Origin: CAYSQW01 sp964433135
Lineage (GTDB): Bacteria; Acidobacteriota; Aminicenantia; Aminicenantales; Aminicenantaceae
DNA: 64,000 bases
Direction: 5' to 3'
Assembly (NCBI GenBank): GCA_964433135.1
Contig: CAYSQW010000014.1
Span: forward strand, 1 to 64,000
This document shows, piece by piece, positions 61,994 to 64,000 of this stretch. How positions within the stretch are numbered: position 1 is the first letter of the stretch; every line of letters begins with the position of its first letter. Made by a program: the position numbers and the translations under genes. The notes under the pieces were generated by a model. It saw only the letters and a list, made by a program, of their open reading frames with translations, was not told where the DNA came from and made no database searches.

Positions 61994-63229
61994 ATGCATT
62001 TCGATTTTCTCAGCAAAAAAGACCGTGAAGCCATCGATTCCCTGATCGAGTCTTATGGAGGGGCCAAAGAGATTTCGGATAGGATCGACAGGGTCAGAAG
62101 GTATGAAAAAAGGAAAAAAAGAGCGGAAGAGCTGGGATTCGGTGAAATCCTGAACAGGGGGGAGGGATATGCCCTTCATTTCGCCAAAGTGGAAGACTTT
62201 GTTGAAAAGCATAACATCGCGGTGACGAAAAAAGGGGTGTGCATCACTCAAGTCTCCGGTTTTCAGGCCGCGCCGGTCACGGTCGAATGCATGCGGCTGG
62301 TGGCGGAAAACGGCGACCTGCTGTTTCCGACGGAGATGATCTCCGTGGTCCCGATGACCGAAGCCTACGTCTACGGAGGCGACCTCCTGACCACGTTGGC
62401 CCTGGCGGAGAATATTATTGGGGCCAGCAAGTTCTGTTCCACCAACCTGCTCGGAACCCCGCTTCCGGAAAAAAGGTTCGAGCGGATCGAAAAAATAACC
62501 GGTGAGAGGTTCGAACGGCGTGATCTCGGTTCGGAGATGAGCCAGATCATCCTGAAAAATATGGGAACGGCTTTCGGCAACCTGGGCGGCGTGGAGGTCG
62601 GCAACAACAACCACCTCGTCTATCTGGACGGGATTCTGAGAGCGGCGCTGGAAACCGGTGCGAATTTCTTTTTGAATCCGAGCTGGTCGACGATCGTGGC
62701 CGCCTGTTATTTCGCGCGCACGATCCCCAACCTTTCTTTCAAGATATCGATGCTGCTCTCGACGCAGAACGCCATCCAGCTGCGGATGCTGATGAACATC
62801 ATCAAGGAATACCTGCGCGACGACGGCACGACGCCCATATATGAGATCAATATCGGAAACGCGGCCACGCCCGAAACCTTCATCCAGTGCATCGATGAAC
62901 TCGAATCTTCCGATCTCCCGAAGATTTATCTGGCCGCCCACCTCCGCATCAATCCGGATCTCGGCATGGAGGATTTCAACTGGACGGAAAATGCGTTCAA
63001 GGTTCTGGACGCGGGGAGGGACATCACCATCAAATACGAAAGCGACGGGACTTCCCGTCCCTATGACACCATGGAGGCTTATTTCCTCTCGGATGAGGAG
63101 CGTACCCAAAAAGCCGATCTGATAGGGAACGTGATCTATCATAAGTGTCTGCGCTGCGATCAGGATATCAAAGCGATCATGCAGCGAGGGCATGAGGCCC
63201 GTTTCGCTTCCGTATCTTACCAGGAGTGA
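61994..63229 (+). CDS. Conserved-looking protein of unknown function
   Basis: I do not recognise this 411-residue protein. It starts with a Lys/Arg-rich helical region (about 1-65; the ATG at 61994 follows GGAGGTG), then alternates short strands and helices in a soluble alpha/beta pattern: VCITQVSGFQAAPVTVECM, GDLLFPTEMISVVPMTEAY, KFCSTNLLGTPLPEKRFERI, LGGVEVGNNNHLVYLDGIL, GANFFLNPSWSTIVAACYFA, IYLAAHLRINPDLGMEDF. Repeated strand-helix units suggest a TIM-barrel-like enzyme. No signal peptide. The SDR gene follows 26 bp later and may be in the same operon. An alternative start at 61880 adds unlikely sequence. Confidence 0.75.
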   Translation: MHFDFLSKKDREAIDSLIESYGGAKEISDRIDRVRRYEKRKKRAEELGFGEILNRGEGYALHFAKVEDFVEKHNIAVTKKGVCITQVSGFQAAPVTVECMRLVAENGDLLFPTEMISVVPMTEAYVYGGDLLTTLALAENIIGASKFCSTNLLGTPLPEKRFERIEKITGERFERRDLGSEMSQIILKNMGTAFGNLGGVEVGNNNHLVYLDGILRAALETGANFFLNPSWSTIVAACYFARTIPNLSFKISMLLSTQNAIQLRMLMNIIKEYLRDDGTTPIYEINIGNAATPETFIQCIDELESSDLPKIYLAAHLRINPDLGMEDFNWTENAFKVLDAGRDITIKYESDGTSRPYDTMEAYFLSDEERTQKADLIGNVIYHKCLRCDQDIKAIMQRGHEARFASVSYQE

Positions 63230-63255
63230 AAAATGCGCCGTCGAGGAGACCGGAC

Positions 63256-64000
63256 ATGGATCTTGGAATAAAAGGAAAAGTCGCCCTGGTGGCGGCCGCC
63301 AGCCGGGGCCTGGGAAAAGCGGTTGCGCAGCGTCTGGCCGCCGAAGGAGCCCGGGTGGTGATCTGCGCCCGAAGCGAGGAGAATCTTCAGAAAGCGCGTT
63401 TGGAGATCGAGGAAACCACGGGAGCTTCGGTTCTGACTTTCACTGCGGATGTCGCCGACGAAACCCAGGCCCGGGCGTTCGTCGATTTCGGCATGGAGTC
63501 GCTGGGCGCGGTTCACATCCTCGTGTGCAATGCCGGAGGGCCGCCTTCGGGTTTCGCCGAAGATTTCAAGCCCGACGACTACCGCCGGGCCGTGGAACTC
63601 AACCTCCTCAGCACCATCGGCCTGTGTTACGCGGCCGTTCCCGTCATGAAAAAGCAGGGATGGGGGAGGTTGATCTCGATCGCCTCCGTCTCCGCCAAGC
63701 AGCCGATCGACAGCCTGATCCTCTCCAACACGGCTCGGGCCGGGGTGTTGGGATTCGCGAAATCTCTTTCCGCACAGCTCGCGCCCTACGGGATCACGGT
63801 CAACACCGTCTGTCCGGGATACACGCGGACGGAGCGGGTGGAGGAGCTGGCCGCTTCCTTCGCGCGAAGCGGCAAGGGAACCGTCGAGGACTTTTTTTCC
63901 CGGGTTCAGGAGAACATTCCCATGAATCGACTGGGCAGGCCGGAGGAATTCGCGCATGCCGTCGCTTTTTTGGCTTCCGAGGGGGCGGGATACATTACGG
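63256..64000 (+). CDS. SDR-family oxidoreductase, truncated by window end (atypical active site)
   Basis: Short-chain dehydrogenase/reductase (248 residues visible; family about 260, so about 10-15 residues lie beyond the edge). The cofactor loop is ALVAAASRGLGKAVAQRL (a TGxxxGxG variant), LVCNAGGPPSG is the NAG motif, and ISIASVSAKQP supplies a serine. The catalytic YxxxK position reads SNTAR in LILSNTARAGVLGFAKSL, so the usual Tyr and Lys are replaced. The C-terminal NTVCPGYTRTERV and MNRLGRPEEFAHAVAFLASEG segments are intact. GAGGAG lies before the ATG. It could be a ligand-binding or differently catalysing subgroup. Confidence 0.85.
   Translation, partial: MDLGIKGKVALVAAASRGLGKAVAQRLAAEGARVVICARSEENLQKARLEIEETTGASVLTFTADVADETQARAFVDFGMESLGAVHILVCNAGGPPSGFAEDFKPDDYRRAVELNLLSTIGLCYAAVPVMKKQGWGRLISIASVSAKQPIDSLILSNTARAGVLGFAKSLSAQLAPYGITVNTVCPGYTRTERVEELAASFARSGKGTVEDFFSRVQENIPMNRLGRPEEFAHAVAFLASEGAGYIT

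Noticed and set aside
61772..63193. Long minus-strand open frame (473 codons)
   Set aside because: Antisense to the 411-residue protein; the plus strand has a good ribosome binding site and a plausible soluble protein, while the minus frame is rich in His, Gln and Arg with no motif.

Overview
The window looks like a chromosomal segment of a GC-rich, Gram-negative-type (diderm) bacterium. Outer-membrane biology is evident: a TonB-dependent receptor, an Mla-type lipid transport operon, several predicted lipoproteins and exported hydrolases. The mix of FtsX/MacB-like permeases without ATPases, PadR regulators, a DUF5916/CBM9-like outer-membrane protein and an LA_2272-type surface repeat protein is what I would expect from Candidatus Aminicenantes or a related Acidobacteriota-like lineage. 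That placement is inference from gene content; there is no rRNA in the window and I saw no tRNA.

Layout. 1-5.6 kb: an aminotransferase facing a minus-strand group (di-haem peroxidase, membrane coiled-coil protein, two overlapping GT4 glycosyltransferases). 5.8-11.3 kb: two large permeases with a PadR gene between them. 11.4-13 kb: SnoaL-like protein and TPR lipoprotein. 13.2-16.6 kb: Mla-type operon (STAS-MlaE fusion, ATPase, MCE protein, auxiliary lipoprotein). 16.6-25.3 kb: TrpRS, a double-length UvrA-like ATPase, carbamate kinase and an M20 amidohydrolase. 25.5-47.1 kb: five more permeases, two with PadR genes, interspersed with a 16-residue-repeat surface protein, a PaaK-like ligase, an exported GT-A-like protein, an exported NifX-like protein, a PHP hydrolase and a second aminotransferase. 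47.2-57.1 kb: M14 peptidase, acyl-CoA synthetase, RRM RNA-binding protein with an apparent ATT start, DUF5916 protein, exported alpha/beta hydrolase, GNAT enzyme and DUF296 protein. 57.3-61.8 kb: a TonB receptor - ECF transporter operon with an embedded methyltransferase. 61.9-64 kb: an unrecognised 411-residue protein and an SDR cut by the window edge.

The dominant theme is the permease family: seven paralogues of about 800 residues occupy about 27 percent of the window, none has an ATPase beside it, and the three that carry an N-terminal cytosolic prefix each follow a PadR gene with an overlap or a gap of 4 bp. Candidate operators (a 15-bp perfect inverted repeat at 8273-8320 and a shared AAGATATATTCT box at 5714 and 30884) suggest PadR control that may reach PadR-less paralogues. 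Other leads are a fused UvrA2-like protein without a UvrB-binding domain, a promoter cassette present in two copies (13087 and 17760), the exported NifX-like protein and the TonB-ECF-methyltransferase operon. No CRISPR array, insertion sequence or origin was seen. All family assignments come from reading motifs by eye; no database search was run.
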